The notes beneath the pieces were generated by a model. The model was not told the DNA's origin. It worked only from the letters and a program-made list of their open reading frames with translations, and searched no databases. DNA of 64,000 bases from Candidatus Sulfurimonas baltica. Its GTDB lineage: Bacteria > Campylobacterota > Campylobacteria > Campylobacterales > Sulfurimonadaceae. The position numbers were made by a program, and so were the translations under genes. Positions 9,252 to 18,759 of the stretch are shown here, piece by piece (within the stretch, counting starts at the first letter, position 1; every line of letters begins with the position of its first letter). The stretch is from positions 1,116,001 through 1,180,000 of the forward strand of contig NZ_CP054492.1 of NCBI RefSeq assembly GCF_015265455.1, read 5' to 3'.

Positions 9252-10376
9252 TCATACCCAAAAATCAGTTCGTTTTTCCTGGTATCTTCCCTCTTTTATT
9301 TTTTGTTTAATTTCATCAAGTTTTTCATCTAATATCAATGATAAACCTTCTGCTATTTTTTGGTCCTCTGCTTCAGGAATATTCCAGTTAGCAATCTTTA
9401 AATGCTCTTCAAAAAGAGATTCAAAATCACTTCTAATCTCATCTCTTCGGCTTTGAAGGTCTTGCTCTATTGCAGAAGATTTATCTTTTTCTTCTATATT
9501 AGAAGAACTTTTTTTTGATTTTATAGGAACATAAATAAGTGTGTCAATAGAAGATCTTTGCAATAGATAAGTTGCTGTTGAGCCAAAAATAAATGAATTT
9601 AAATTATTTACTCCCTTAGAGCCTAATACAAGTAAATCAGAATCATCTTTTTCTATATTTTCTAGGAGATCCTCATTAGCTGAAGTATCACATGCAATCA
9701 ATTCTATCTCACCATCTTCTACATCGCCTAAAAACTCATCCAACTTTATTTTTGCACTTTTAAACAGTTCTATTTTATAGCTCTTCTTCTCTTGAACAGA
9801 GATTCTCTCTTCTAATGTCTCTAACTCATAAAGAGACTCGCAAGCACTTATATACTTTTTTGAAGTTTTACTAAAAAGAGTGTTTGCCAATAATATGCTC
9901 TCTTTGGAATAATCAGATAAATTTGTAGGAAAAATCATCTTGTTGTAATTTCCAACTACTTCATTCTTAACTATTAAAACTGGAATATTTGTTTTTTGGA
10001 TTAGTTTCAATGCTGTAGAACCAAAATGTTCATTCCTAATATCAGTTTTATCATTAATTCCAACAACAAGCAAATCAGCTTTTATTTTTTTTGCTTTGTA
10101 TCCTATCAAGGAAGCGGGTGTACCTGACTCTATAAACAGTATAAAGTCAACCTTAGCTTCTTCATTAAGAGTCTCTATTTGTTGTGTTATACTACTTCTT
10201 AAAGTATCTTCATCAATTGAACTAACAAAGACTGGCGCAAGAAAAGAGGATTCAATAATATGTATAATATACAGTTGTGCATCTTTCTCCTTTGCAATAG
10301 AGATAGCCCTTTTGAGCGCTTCTTGTGACATATTCGACTTATCAATAGCAACCAATATATTACAAACCTCTTTCAT
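9252..10376 (-). CDS. Tandem universal stress protein with C-terminal extension
   Basis: There are two UspA domains in one chain. Residues ~1-140 end in VVGINDK...FGSTALKLIQ...PVLIV, and residues ~150-290 end in VLGSKG...FGSTATYLLQ. Both carry the G-2x-G-9x-G(S/T) ATP-binding pattern in relaxed form. A charged, helical extension of about 80 residues follows (LFEEHLKIANWNIPEAEDQK), as seen in some Usp proteins tied to ion transporters. An AGGAG lies upstream of the ATG. It is separate from, but co-oriented with, the downstream-lying Mrp-like operon, which contains a second tandem Usp. A role in sensing energy or ion stress is inferred from the context. Confidence 0.8.
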   Translation of the reverse strand: MKEVCNILVAIDKSNMSQEALKRAISIAKEKDAQLYIIHIIESSFLAPVFVSSIDEDTLRSSITQQIETLNEEAKVDFILFIESGTPASLIGYKAKKIKADLLVVGINDKTDIRNEHFGSTALKLIQKTNIPVLIVKNEVVGNYNKMIFPTNLSDYSKESILLANTLFSKTSKKYISACESLYELETLEERISVQEKKSYKIELFKSAKIKLDEFLGDVEDGEIELIACDTSANEDLLENIEKDDSDLLVLGSKGVNNLNSFIFGSTATYLLQRSSIDTLIYVPIKSKKSSSNIEEKDKSSAIEQDLQSRRDEIRSDFESLFEEHLKIANWNIPEAEDQKIAEGLSLILDEKLDEIKQKIKEGRYQEKRTDFWV

Positions 10377-10525
10377 CTTTATTCTCCTATTGTGATAATA
10401 TTTATTGTATCATTTTTTGGACACATCTTAGCTATGCATTATATTATCTTAAAATAATTTTTTTAGTATTTCAGAGGGTTTAAAAAGGAACAAAAGGTAA
10501 GCAAAACAAAGCAAGATAATATTAA

Positions 10526-12256
10526 TCAGGATATCATTGCCAATATACTTGTCACAAGCATTAAGACAACAACGAAAGAAACGGAGGTCTCCCAGTTAGT
10601 GAAAAAGGACTCATTTTTTTTTGTTATTGTTATAATATCTTTCCAAACAATAGCGATTCCTAACTTGGAAAAGCGCTTCATTTTCATAAAATAAAGTTGA
10701 ACCTTACTGAAGTGTTTAATCATAGACTGCAATAATTGTAGAGTATGTTGCAATAACACCAGCACATCACCTGCGGGCACAGGTTGTAGAAATCGAAATA
10801 TATCTGTTTTTAAGACAGCAACAAATATAAAAAAGCTAAGTAGTAGAGGCCAAAGGCTTCCAACTAGCTCCATTTTTCCTATGTGCTCCAAGGAAGGGCT
10901 TAATAAAGGCACCACAATAATGGCCAAAAGCAGTACTATCCAGGGCCATACAAGTCCTGCCACGGGAACTGAACCAAAGGGGATAGCAGCCGGTCGAAGT
11001 AGATATAGTAGCCGAGCCATCAGTAATGCTGTGGCAACTGCACTGGCTGACAATAAAATCGGTAGCAACCAATCCCAGGGAGTAGGAGCATAAAATGCAT
11101 AGCTCTTTATCAAATACTTGGCCATCATACCGCTAGTCAATGGGGCCCCTGCTAACGCTAGCGCAGGTAACCAAAGACCAAACCAGATCCAGTGACGCTG
11201 TAGATGATGATTACTACCTGAAAGACCAACACCTAAAAACAGTGCACCTTTACTCAGTCCATGGTGCAGGGCATAAAAAGCAATGCCAGGAAGGATAATA
11301 GGCCAAGCCTGCGGAGCAAACATTCCCAATCCAATAGATATGGTGATGATACCCATCTGACTGATACTGGAATAAGCCAGCAAAGTTTTTGGATTGCGTT
11401 GTGTTAATCCAATGGCTACTCCATAAAATGCAGTAGCCAGACCCAATATCACAACACCCGCACCCCAATCTGGCAGAGCAATCTCGCCCAGTGGCAACAG
11501 TCGCAGCCATCCTAGCAAGCCGGCTTTAATCATGGTACCTGAAAGTACGGCACTCGCAGGTGTAGGTGCTGCCCGATACGCAAGTGGCAACCACATATGT
11601 AAGCCGATGAGACCAGTCTTAATACCAAAACCAACCAGAGCCAAGAGTATTATCATATCTTTGTTTGGGGCATTTGTTAAGCTTTGCCGTACAGCTTCAA
11701 ACGTTGTAGTATCAGCAGCCTTCGTAGCCATAAGCAGTGCAGCGAACAATATTACTTCACCTATTACGACCAAAGCAATGTACACTATTCCTGCCTTGAA
11801 GGCTACAGTATCGCCTTTGAAAACCACTAAAACGTAAGAGGCAAAACTCATTAAAGTAAAACCAAAATAGAAACTCACAAGATCCTGTGCAAGGATTAAG
11901 CTAAAATTTCCCACCATCGCGAGTAAAAAAAAGCGATAAAATCTAATTTGTTTGTCAATATCTGGAAAATATATTTTGGCATAGATTCCTGCTACTGTCC
12001 ATAATAGGCCCGCAAGTAATAAGAATACTTTCCCTGTTGGATCAAGTCCAACCTTGGAACCAAGCAGCAGCCATGGCAGATTCCACTCTATTGTGTCTGG
12101 TGTTATAAATATAGCCGCCATCAATGCCGGTATTGCCGCCCAAGGAGCTAAATAAAGTGCTATGGAGTGCATTTTTTTCACTATCAGCATATATAAAATC
12201 AACAGTGGCAAGCCTACACTTAAGAAAAGTAAACTCTCTAAAAGTATCATATACAT
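10526..12256 (-). CDS. Proton-translocating NuoL/HyfB-type antiporter subunit (third MrpD-like)
   Basis: The product is about 576 residues with roughly 14 membrane helices. It has the proton_antipo_M core (residues ~120-400), including FGFTLMSFASYVLVVFK, the lysine-bearing GIKTGLIGLHMWLPLAYRAAPTP, and the LLAYSSISQMG half-channel motif. A cytosolic and C-terminal TM tail follows. I chose the ATG at 12256, just after the stop of the preceding gene, with GGGAG ahead; 24 bases further upstream there is another in-frame ATG without support. It is the last gene of the Mrp/Mbh-like operon, which has three antiporter-type subunits. It couples cation movement or electron flow to proton transfer in the inner membrane. 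Its GC is higher than the flanks. Confidence 0.8.
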   Translation of the reverse strand: MYMILLESLLFLSVGLPLLILYMLIVKKMHSIALYLAPWAAIPALMAAIFITPDTIEWNLPWLLLGSKVGLDPTGKVFLLLAGLLWTVAGIYAKIYFPDIDKQIRFYRFFLLAMVGNFSLILAQDLVSFYFGFTLMSFASYVLVVFKGDTVAFKAGIVYIALVVIGEVILFAALLMATKAADTTTFEAVRQSLTNAPNKDMIILLALVGFGIKTGLIGLHMWLPLAYRAAPTPASAVLSGTMIKAGLLGWLRLLPLGEIALPDWGAGVVILGLATAFYGVAIGLTQRNPKTLLAYSSISQMGIITISIGLGMFAPQAWPIILPGIAFYALHHGLSKGALFLGVGLSGSNHHLQRHWIWFGLWLPALALAGAPLTSGMMAKYLIKSYAFYAPTPWDWLLPILLSASAVATALLMARLLYLLRPAAIPFGSVPVAGLVWPWIVLLLAIIVVPLLSPSLEHIGKMELVGSLWPLLLSFFIFVAVLKTDIFRFLQPVPAGDVLVLLQHTLQLLQSMIKHFSKVQLYFMKMKRFSKLGIAIVWKDIITITKKNESFFTNWETSVSFVVVLMLVTSILAMIS

Positions 12257-12257
12257 A

Positions 12258-13751
12258 TTAGTAAAACTCCCGCTTTGCAATCAACTCAACCCATTCAAGA
12301 GGACTAAATGGCGATGCAGCAAAGAGGCCAAAAAGTAGTGCTAATACTGCAGTGACAAGCGGTGGCAGAAGTAAAGTCAATTTTGTCTCTTTTCTCCCAA
12401 AGTGATCTTCATGTGGCCATGAAGTTGGTGCCGAAAGAAACCAAGCACGATATAAAATCGGTAAAAAATAACCTGCGTTTAGAAGACTGCTTCCAACAAG
12501 AACTACAATTACCCATTGTTCTCCTGCTTCAAGTGCACCTAGCCCCAGATACCATTTGCTGACGAAACCTACAATCGGTGGCACCCCAATCATACCCAAG
12601 GCACCTATGCTAAAAGCTGCCATTGTCCAAGGCATACGTCGGGCTACGCCATTCATCTCACTAATCTTATGTATACCCAGAGTTTCCGCTAAGATTCCGG
12701 CACAAAAAAATAGGGTTATTTTCATCAGACCTTGGTGGACCAGGTGTACCACACCTCCTACAGTTGCAATGGGACCAACAATAGCCACACCAAGAATAAT
12801 ATAGGAGACTTGACTCACAGTAGAAAAGGCAAGTCGACGTTTCAGGTCATCTTGAAACAGCGCCCGTAACGAACCGTAGATGATGGTAACCGATGCCAAC
12901 ATCGCAAGCGGCTGCGTCAAACCAAGCAATGCTGCTTTTTCTATTCCGAAAACCTCGTACACTACGCGTATGATACCAAAGGCACCTGCCTTGACTACGG
13001 CTACTGCATGTAGCAGAGCACTCACAGGAGCTGGGGCTATCATGGCCATAGGAAGCCATCCATGCAGTGGAAATAGTGCTGCCTTGACGCCAAATCCGGC
13101 TATAAAAAGAATGAAAATACTTATAAGAGCAAAGTTGTGCTCTTCATCGATTCCGTCAATAAAGCCCCTCGGAGTAAACTCCAAGGTACCTGCCAAACTA
13201 TATAACCATATAGTACTAAGTAATAGTAATGCACCGCCAAAGAGGGTGTATATAAGATAGGTTTTTCCAGCAAGACGGGATTCCTCTGTCCCTCGATGTA
13301 CTATAAGCGGATAGGCCGATAGTGTCAACATCTCATAGTAAATTAAAAAAGTGATTAGGTTTCCGGATAAGGATATTCCAATGGTTGAAGTGACGCATAG
13401 ACTGAAAAAACCAAAGAAACGGCTACTATGGGTTGAGCCTTCTAGGTAACCTATAGCATAGATTGTTGTTAGTAACCACAAGACACTAGACAGACCTGAA
13501 AACAGTAAAGCCAAAGGACCGGCACGCAATACCATATCGAGATCTGGCAATAGTGGTAGACGTACTTCGTAATGGTAACCATGATAGACACCAAAAAACA
13601 TCCATATGACAAAGAAAAGTGTTGTAAAAACCCCAAAAAGATTTAAAAAAATGCGCAGACGTCTCTTCTCTTGGGGTAGTCCAAAAATCATGAGGGCAGG
13701 AACTAAGGAAGAGAGGACTACTAGAAGAGGAATCCATGTATTCCAGTTCAT
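12258..13751 (-). CDS. MrpD/MnhD-like antiporter subunit
   Basis: This is a 497-residue protein with about 14 TM helices. The proton-antiporter core includes FLIYYEMLTLSAYPLIVHRG (key Glu on TM5), GFGVKAALFPLHGWLPMAMI (key Lys on TM7) and RRLAFSTVSQVSYIILG. Its ATG overlaps the stop of the upstream MrpD gene by 4 bases (ATGA). It could stand in for the NuoL-like half of MrpA, which is absent as a single large gene. The fused MrpA C-terminal portion instead lies at the start of the B-type subunit. Function in Na+/H+ exchange or DIC uptake is inferred. Confidence 0.82.
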   Translation of the reverse strand: MNWNTWIPLLVVLSSLVPALMIFGLPQEKRRLRIFLNLFGVFTTLFFVIWMFFGVYHGYHYEVRLPLLPDLDMVLRAGPLALLFSGLSSVLWLLTTIYAIGYLEGSTHSSRFFGFFSLCVTSTIGISLSGNLITFLIYYEMLTLSAYPLIVHRGTEESRLAGKTYLIYTLFGGALLLLSTIWLYSLAGTLEFTPRGFIDGIDEEHNFALISIFILFIAGFGVKAALFPLHGWLPMAMIAPAPVSALLHAVAVVKAGAFGIIRVVYEVFGIEKAALLGLTQPLAMLASVTIIYGSLRALFQDDLKRRLAFSTVSQVSYIILGVAIVGPIATVGGVVHLVHQGLMKITLFFCAGILAETLGIHKISEMNGVARRMPWTMAAFSIGALGMIGVPPIVGFVSKWYLGLGALEAGEQWVIVVLVGSSLLNAGYFLPILYRAWFLSAPTSWPHEDHFGRKETKLTLLLPPLVTAVLALLFGLFAASPFSPLEWVELIAKREFY

Positions 13752-15208
13752 CGTTTTAGCTCACTAATTTCAAATGGATTGCCGATGTCAACTATAAATA
13801 ATAAGGGTGAGGAGAAAAAACCTACAATAATTGCCATGCATGCAAGTAGAAGTGCTGCCCACTCCATATGAGCAGGGATTACATGCGGGTCATGAGATGC
13901 AATAGCTTGAGTAAATGCAAAGCCCAAAACCTTGAAAATATAGCCAGCAGCCAGTAAGCTACCAAGCATTATGACTGCTGTAAAAGCCCATTGTTCCTGT
14001 TGCAGTGCTGTTTCGAGAAGAAACCACTTGCCGATAAAACCACCGCTTGGAGGTAAACCTACGATACTTACCCCAGCTAGAGCAAATGCAGCTGCTGTTA
14101 CAGGCAGTCTTTGTGCGATACGGTCTAAATCTTTAATACGATCATGTCCACAAAAATGCATTAAATTACCTGCTACCAGGAACATAGCACTCTTTGCTAA
14201 AGCATGAGAAAACATCAGATAAACAACAGCACTCCAAGCTGTCATAGCACCGCTTATTGCGAGTGAAAATGCCAGAAAAAGATAACCAATCTGAGCTATG
14301 GTCGAATAGGCAATAAGCAGCTTTAACCGGGTTTGCAGCAAAGCCTGTATAGAACCCCAAAGAATAGCTACCGAACCAAACACTCCAAGTAGTGTAGCAA
14401 CAAGTTCATAACCAAGTGGAGCAAATATATCTAACCATATACGAAGCAGAATATAAAAAGAGGCTTTTATTATTAATGCAGAAAGAATAGCACTCACTGG
14501 AGCCGGAGCACTTGCATGAGCAGAAGGAAGCCAGAAATGTAAAGGAAAAAGTGCTGTTTTAAGTATAAGCCCTGTACTCATGAGGCCTAATGCTGCCCAA
14601 ACAATCGGCGTAGATTCAATTCGTTGAGAGAGAATCGTAATATCGACACTACCGAAGTTGTGATACAGTAAAGCAACACCAAATAGATAGACCAGCGAGC
14701 CCAGTAGCGTCGCCAATAAATAACGCATAGCTCCAGTTAAGGCATCTGCACTCGTACCTAAAGCTGTTAATGCAACGGCTGCTAGCCCCATCAGCTCCAG
14801 TGTTATATAAAAATTAAAGATATCTGCTGATAAAAATAGTGCATTTAAAGCGGCCATTATAAAGAGCCAAAGCGGCCAGAAACGAATCGAATAATTTGAA
14901 TTGAAATATCCCGTTGCATAAATACTGATTCCCAGCCCTACGAGAGAAGTTATTGTTAACATCAAAAGGCTAAGCCCATCAGCATATAGATCAATACCCA
15001 GCGGAGCACCCCAACCGCCGACAGTATGATGAAAGGGTCCAGTTTCAATCATTACCCAAGTAAGCCCTGCCACTGAAATCACAACAGAGACTATGGTGCT
15101 AAGTCCAACGATTTTTGTTTTCTCAGGCCAGAGAAAACAGGTTATACCACCTGCTAATGGCAACAAAATAAGAAAAATGGCCCATGGAATGTTTATTAAG
15201 GTTTCCAC
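13748..15208 (-). CDS. mrpD: MrpD/MnhD-type Na+/H+ antiporter subunit
   Basis: This 486-residue polytopic protein follows mrpC, the standard position of mrpD. The core carries DIFNFYITLELMGLAAVAL (membrane Glu), LILKTALFPLHFWLPSAHAS (membrane Lys) and LKLLIAYSTIAQIGYLFLA. The start is a GTG two bases after the mrpC stop, with a weak AGAAAG site. Its last codons overlap the next antiporter gene by 4 bases. MrpD forms a proton or cation channel of the multi-subunit Mrp complex in the inner membrane. Confidence 0.85.
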   Translation of the reverse strand: METLINIPWAIFLILLPLAGGITCFLWPEKTKIVGLSTIVSVVISVAGLTWVMIETGPFHHTVGGWGAPLGIDLYADGLSLLMLTITSLVGLGISIYATGYFNSNYSIRFWPLWLFIMAALNALFLSADIFNFYITLELMGLAAVALTALGTSADALTGAMRYLLATLLGSLVYLFGVALLYHNFGSVDITILSQRIESTPIVWAALGLMSTGLILKTALFPLHFWLPSAHASAPAPVSAILSALIIKASFYILLRIWLDIFAPLGYELVATLLGVFGSVAILWGSIQALLQTRLKLLIAYSTIAQIGYLFLAFSLAISGAMTAWSAVVYLMFSHALAKSAMFLVAGNLMHFCGHDRIKDLDRIAQRLPVTAAAFALAGVSIVGLPPSGGFIGKWFLLETALQQEQWAFTAVIMLGSLLAAGYIFKVLGFAFTQAIASHDPHVIPAHMEWAALLLACMAIIVGFFSSPLLFIVDIGNPFEISELKR

Positions 15209-15210
15209 GG

Positions 15211-15522
15211 CTATTCTACTTTCTTCGAATTTGGAAGTTCTGCTTTTCCCGTTGCAATGGTCACTTTTAACATCAACATTAGGGCTAGTGCCGTTGCTGA
15301 AATGGCAACTACAATCCCGGTTATTACCATGGCATGTGGCACCGGATCAGGTTGGGCGTTTCCACTACGTAGAGCCAACGAAACCAGTACTAAAAATACT
15401 CCACTGCCCATTATGTTAATAGCCAAGATCTTTCGCAGCAAGTGTACGTATACAATCAGAGCATACAATCCCAAGCAAAAGAGACCAGCACCTGTCAATG
15501 CATAAATAAATAGCATATTCAT
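15211..15522 (-). CDS. mrpC: MrpC/MnhC (NuoK-like) antiporter subunit
   Basis: The 103-residue protein has three TM helices, with NIMGSGVFLVLVSLALR and a HAMVITGIVVAISATALAL helix, both typical of MnhC/NuoK. I place the start at the ATG at 15522, which overlaps the stop of the B subunit (ATGA). A longer reading frame upstream lacks a ribosome site. It forms part of the membrane arm of the Mrp complex and lies between B and D as in canonical operons. Confidence 0.88.
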   Translation of the reverse strand: MNMLFIYALTGAGLFCLGLYALIVYVHLLRKILAINIMGSGVFLVLVSLALRSGNAQPDPVPHAMVITGIVVAISATALALMLMLKVTIATGKAELPNSKKVE

Positions 15523-16487
15523 TTTTCGTCTTCTTTTTCCCAAAAAGCACTGAGAAATAGAGTAATCAGCGTTACACCAATCGAAACTGTTGCTACACTT
15601 TCAAGCATAAAAATCAGGCTGCTAGCTTGGGCAGGAGGATATTCCAATAATCTGCCTGTGATCAACATACTTAGTGCGGCAACAGCAAGAAATAGAGCTG
15701 AACCGGCCACAAGAATGAACCGTAGGGTAAATGAAGAGAAGATCTTTTGAAGTTGCCAGCCCGACAAGAGCAGTAACACTCCAGCTGCTCCTAATACAGA
15801 TCCTGCTTGAAATGCACCACCAGGCGCATGTGCACCTACCCATAACAGATAGGCTGCAACCAATATCAGTAGTGGAACTAAGAGCCCTGTCAATGCATCC
15901 AAAACAGGACTACTAAGAATAGTTTTGGTATGTGGTATTGAATCTTCCAGTGCCCATATTCCCAAAAGTGCTACCAGCAGTACAATCATCTCTAAGAAGG
16001 TATCGTAAGCTCGGAAATTCAGCAATACACCTGTGACAGGATTTGAAACGCCACTTCTTTGTAGCTTCTCTTCTACTACTTTTTGAAGTCCTACAGCATG
16101 CTCAGGTAAGGAAAATATTGCATAACCAAGCCCCATAGCGAGAATTACTAAGAATATAAATAATGGCCAACGGACATTATAAGAGGTATGGTGTATATTT
16201 GTTTTGAAGTTACTAGTACCTATTTCGACGATGCTGATCTCACGGAGTCTCGCTAGTGAAGCCAGCAGCAGTGCACCAGTCAAGCCTGCACCTATGGCTA
16301 CTTCAGCCATAGCAACGTCAGGGGCATTCAGGCGCACCCAAGCTAGTGCCATTAAAAGCCCAAATGTAACAAAGAGCACAATAGCCTTAAATAGATTCTG
16401 ACTGGCCAATGACATCCATGCTATTAATAATAAGGAGACACATAATAAGCCATCAAAAGCATATGCAAGAAAACTCAGCGTTTCCAA
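15519..16487 (-). CDS. mrpB: MrpB-type subunit fused to MrpA-C/MbhD (DUF4040) domain
   Basis: The product is about 322 residues. The first ~90 (YAFDGLLCV... through PDVAMAEVAIGAGLTGALLLASL) match the DUF4040/MbhD part normally at the C-terminus of MrpA. The rest includes FRAYDTFLEMIVLLVALLG (MbhE-like) and the MnhB domain GAHAPGGAFQAGSVLGAAGV. So it covers the MrpA C-terminal region plus MrpB in one chain. I chose a TTG start at 16487 because AAAGGAATCCCATT precedes it. Earlier in-frame codons lie inside mrpG without a site. It overlaps mrpG by 13 bases. Confidence 0.8.
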   Translation of the reverse strand: METLSFLAYAFDGLLCVSLLLIAWMSLASQNLFKAIVLFVTFGLLMALAWVRLNAPDVAMAEVAIGAGLTGALLLASLARLREISIVEIGTSNFKTNIHHTSYNVRWPLFIFLVILAMGLGYAIFSLPEHAVGLQKVVEEKLQRSGVSNPVTGVLLNFRAYDTFLEMIVLLVALLGIWALEDSIPHTKTILSSPVLDALTGLLVPLLILVAAYLLWVGAHAPGGAFQAGSVLGAAGVLLLLSGWQLQKIFSSFTLRFILVAGSALFLAVAALSMLITGRLLEYPPAQASSLIFMLESVATVSIGVTLITLFLSAFWEKEDEK

Positions 16488-16774
16488 AATGGGATTCCTT
16501 TGTGTAATGCACTCTTGGCAATCAGATGAGCAGACGTTGCTCCAGATGAGAGTACTAACACCCAAATTAGAAACAGTTTACCAACAATGGTCCACGACTC
16601 TGCTTGCAGACAGAGACCTGCTATAATTAAGCCCAGTCCTACGTTATCAGCCTTCGTTAAGGCATGAAGCCGAGTATATACATCCGGAAAACGTATAAGA
16701 CCCAAAGTACCTGCAAAAAAGAAAATAGCACCAAGAATCAGCAATATCAATGTAGCATAATCAAGCAATGTCAT
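16475..16774 (-). CDS. mrpG: MrpG/MnhG antiporter subunit
   Basis: This is a small protein of about 99 residues with three TM helices and the MnhG signature GLIRFPDVYTRLHALTKADN. The start is either the ATG at 16774, which abuts GGAGG, or the TTG at 16768, which has better spacing (6 bases). Both lie inside the end of mrpF. The longer frame to 16810 has no support. It is needed for assembly of the Mrp complex. Confidence 0.85.
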   Translation of the reverse strand: MTLLDYATLILLILGAIFFFAGTLGLIRFPDVYTRLHALTKADNVGLGLIIAGLCLQAESWTIVGKLFLIWVLVLSSGATSAHLIAKSALHKGIPFWKR

Positions 16775-17039
16775 CCTCCAAATCTTCTTTCGGCCAAGCA
16801 CGCTGTACAAATGCCACCGCTGTTAAGGCAGCCAATAGAGCAAAAATTAGAGCTAGGTCACGCAGAGCTGCATTATCCATTGCCTGGGATAGTAACAGTA
16901 AAATGGCAACTGCAATGGTTCCAAATAGCTGTGCAGATAACATCCGATCAGCAGGGGTAGGACCACGTAAAATACGCCACATCCCTATTACCAAATTAAG
17001 TAGTAAAAATAGTGCTAATCCAAGATAGAAGGTCTGCAT
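16761..17039 (-). CDS. mrpF: MrpF/MnhF antiporter subunit
   Basis: The protein is 92 residues with three TM helices and the MrpF motif RILRGPTPADRMLSAQL in the first cytosolic loop. The C-terminal tail is acidic (KEDLEDDIA). It starts just after the embedded universal stress gene and overlaps mrpG by 14 bases. It belongs to the membrane module of the Mrp complex. Confidence 0.85.
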   Translation of the reverse strand: MQTFYLGLALFLLLNLVIGMWRILRGPTPADRMLSAQLFGTIAVAILLLLSQAMDNAALRDLALIFALLAALTAVAFVQRAWPKEDLEDDIA

Positions 17040-17044
17040 ACCAT

Positions 17045-18022
17045 TTACTCTTCTAATTTTACTGGCGTGATAAATTCAGGGGGTTTGATTGCTAGTACTG
17101 AACAATGTATCTGATTAAGGATGGTTTCGGCAGTATTACCCATAATAAAGCCTGGAATACCGGTCCGTGCTACCGTACCCATCACGATTATATCTGCCTC
17201 AATCTTCTTTGCCAATTGAGGAATCGATTGACTAGCTAAGCCTTTGATTAAGTGTATATTTGGCTTAAGATAATCCAGCATATTACCTACTTGACTATCG
17301 ATTGCATCATGTAAAAATGTATTGAGCTTTTCTTCTTGCTGATCTTTTACCCTGTTAGCATAGTCATCAATTTCTTCTTTCGTCATCTTTATAAAGGGAC
17401 TATGCATAAGACTTTCGGCAGGAGCATCCCAAACATGGACAACATGTAGTTGTGAGAAGTCATTCACGGCCAGAGAACTTGCCATTTGAAGAATCTGCAG
17501 ATTCAAAGCTTTCTGTGATGCTTCTAACTGTTCTGCATCATCACTGTCAAGATCGACAGCTGCCAAAATATTATGATAGGATTTTGGAGAATCAGGTTTT
17601 ATTAGCCAGACTGGGCACGGGCATTTACGTAATAGATGCATATCGTTACTGCCAAATAAATGGTCCAACCAATCTGCAATTTCCGGCATTTTTATAACAA
17701 GGTCGTGTCCGTTACGCAAAACATCATAAATAATTTCAAGAAAAGGGACTCCCGATAGCGTTCTCGTCTCTATTTTGATCTTATGTAAAAACGATTTTAC
17801 TAAAGAATCGAGTTTTTCTTTTTTTTCATTTTCCATAATAGTTTGTAAGTCGATATCAGGATCGTCTTTAAACAGATTAAAGTCAACGGTAATGTGGGGA
17901 ACAACAGTGACGATAGTCAGAATGGCTTGATTTGTTTCGGCAAGTGTAATTGCACGTTCCAATATAGGATGACAATCCTCTTCAGACTCGAGTACGCACA
18001 AGATATTTTTAAATCGTTTCAT
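17045..18022 (-). CDS. Tandem universal stress protein embedded in the mrp operon
   Basis: The product is about 325 residues with two UspA folds (residues ~1-145 and ~150-315). The second ends IVMGTVARTGIPGFIMGNTAETILNQ, a clear G-2x-G-9x-G(N) ATP-binding motif. The start at 18022 has AAGGAAA 7 bases upstream and overlaps the mrpE stop by 14 bases. A longer frame has no site. It sits between mrpE and mrpF, so it is co-translated with the antiporter. This suggests nucleotide-dependent control of transport (inference). Confidence 0.85.
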   Translation of the reverse strand: MKRFKNILCVLESEEDCHPILERAITLAETNQAILTIVTVVPHITVDFNLFKDDPDIDLQTIMENEKKEKLDSLVKSFLHKIKIETRTLSGVPFLEIIYDVLRNGHDLVIKMPEIADWLDHLFGSNDMHLLRKCPCPVWLIKPDSPKSYHNILAAVDLDSDDAEQLEASQKALNLQILQMASSLAVNDFSQLHVVHVWDAPAESLMHSPFIKMTKEEIDDYANRVKDQQEEKLNTFLHDAIDSQVGNMLDYLKPNIHLIKGLASQSIPQLAKKIEADIIVMGTVARTGIPGFIMGNTAETILNQIHCSVLAIKPPEFITPVKLEE

Positions 18023-18530
18023 TGTATTTTCCTTTATTATAACCATTCACAGAGAGACCAAACATTTTTGCTACATGATGTTCTATCGCCTTGAGTTCAG
18101 ATTTGAAATCATTTTGAACATCTAAGACATGGACTTTTATAATATTTTGATTTAGTTCTGCAGACAATGTACCTGGTAGTAAACTTACTATATTTATCAT
18201 TACCACTCGTGATAAGCCTGGAGGTAGAGTTAATGAATATTCAATCAGATCAGGCTGGATGGGAAGGTGTGAATGAAAAACCCGCCAGGCAACATCAATA
18301 GCTCCTCTCATAGAATGCATAAAAAAGAATGGTACGAAAATTACGCATGCCTTCCAAGACAAGGATATTGGAGGTAAAAGTATTACACTGAGAAAGACAG
18401 CGAATACTACGGAAGGCACTCCCAACCACAAAGAGGATATATTGCCATCTGTAAGCACCCACCAAATAAGTAAAAACAAGAACCCCCGTACCGCTACGCT
18501 TGACAAAGCAATATTTTTTATAAAATTCAT
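18009..18530 (-). CDS. mrpE: MrpE/MnhE antiporter subunit
   Basis: The product is about 173 residues. Its N-terminal TM region (FLFLLIWWVLTDG) and the MnhE motif VVMINIVSLLPGTLSAEL are clear, followed by a cytosolic domain with KVHVLDVQ. The ATG at 18530 has AGGAG 5 bases upstream. The ATG at 18548 has none. It is the first gene of the operon, which runs E, Usp, F, G, B, C, D and two more D-like genes. No clear promoter hexamers were identified in the 229 bases before it. Confidence 0.85.
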   Translation of the reverse strand: MNFIKNIALSSVAVRGFLFLLIWWVLTDGNISSLWLGVPSVVFAVFLSVILLPPISLSWKACVIFVPFFFMHSMRGAIDVAWRVFHSHLPIQPDLIEYSLTLPPGLSRVVMINIVSLLPGTLSAELNQNIIKVHVLDVQNDFKSELKAIEHHVAKMFGLSVNGYNKGKYNETI

Positions 18531-18759
18531 AATTGCTCCTTTATCCATCGGCTAATCACTATAGATATTTTTCTAACTTGATATCCAGATAATACTCTCA
18601 ATACTCACTCTTGTCAACTATTCTACCAAAATATCATAGAAAGGTAATTAATATTTTTCATTAAGAGTTTCATTGCTTCCCATAGTAGAAAGACCAAATG
18701 ATGCTGTTATTTTATTAACATCAGTAAATTCTTTATCTTCTATAACACTTTTTCTACGA

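Noticed and set aside
10836-16960. Many long frames on both strands over the mrp operon
   Set aside because: They are shadows of the real antiporter genes, produced by higher GC and lack of stops, and have no ribosome sites.
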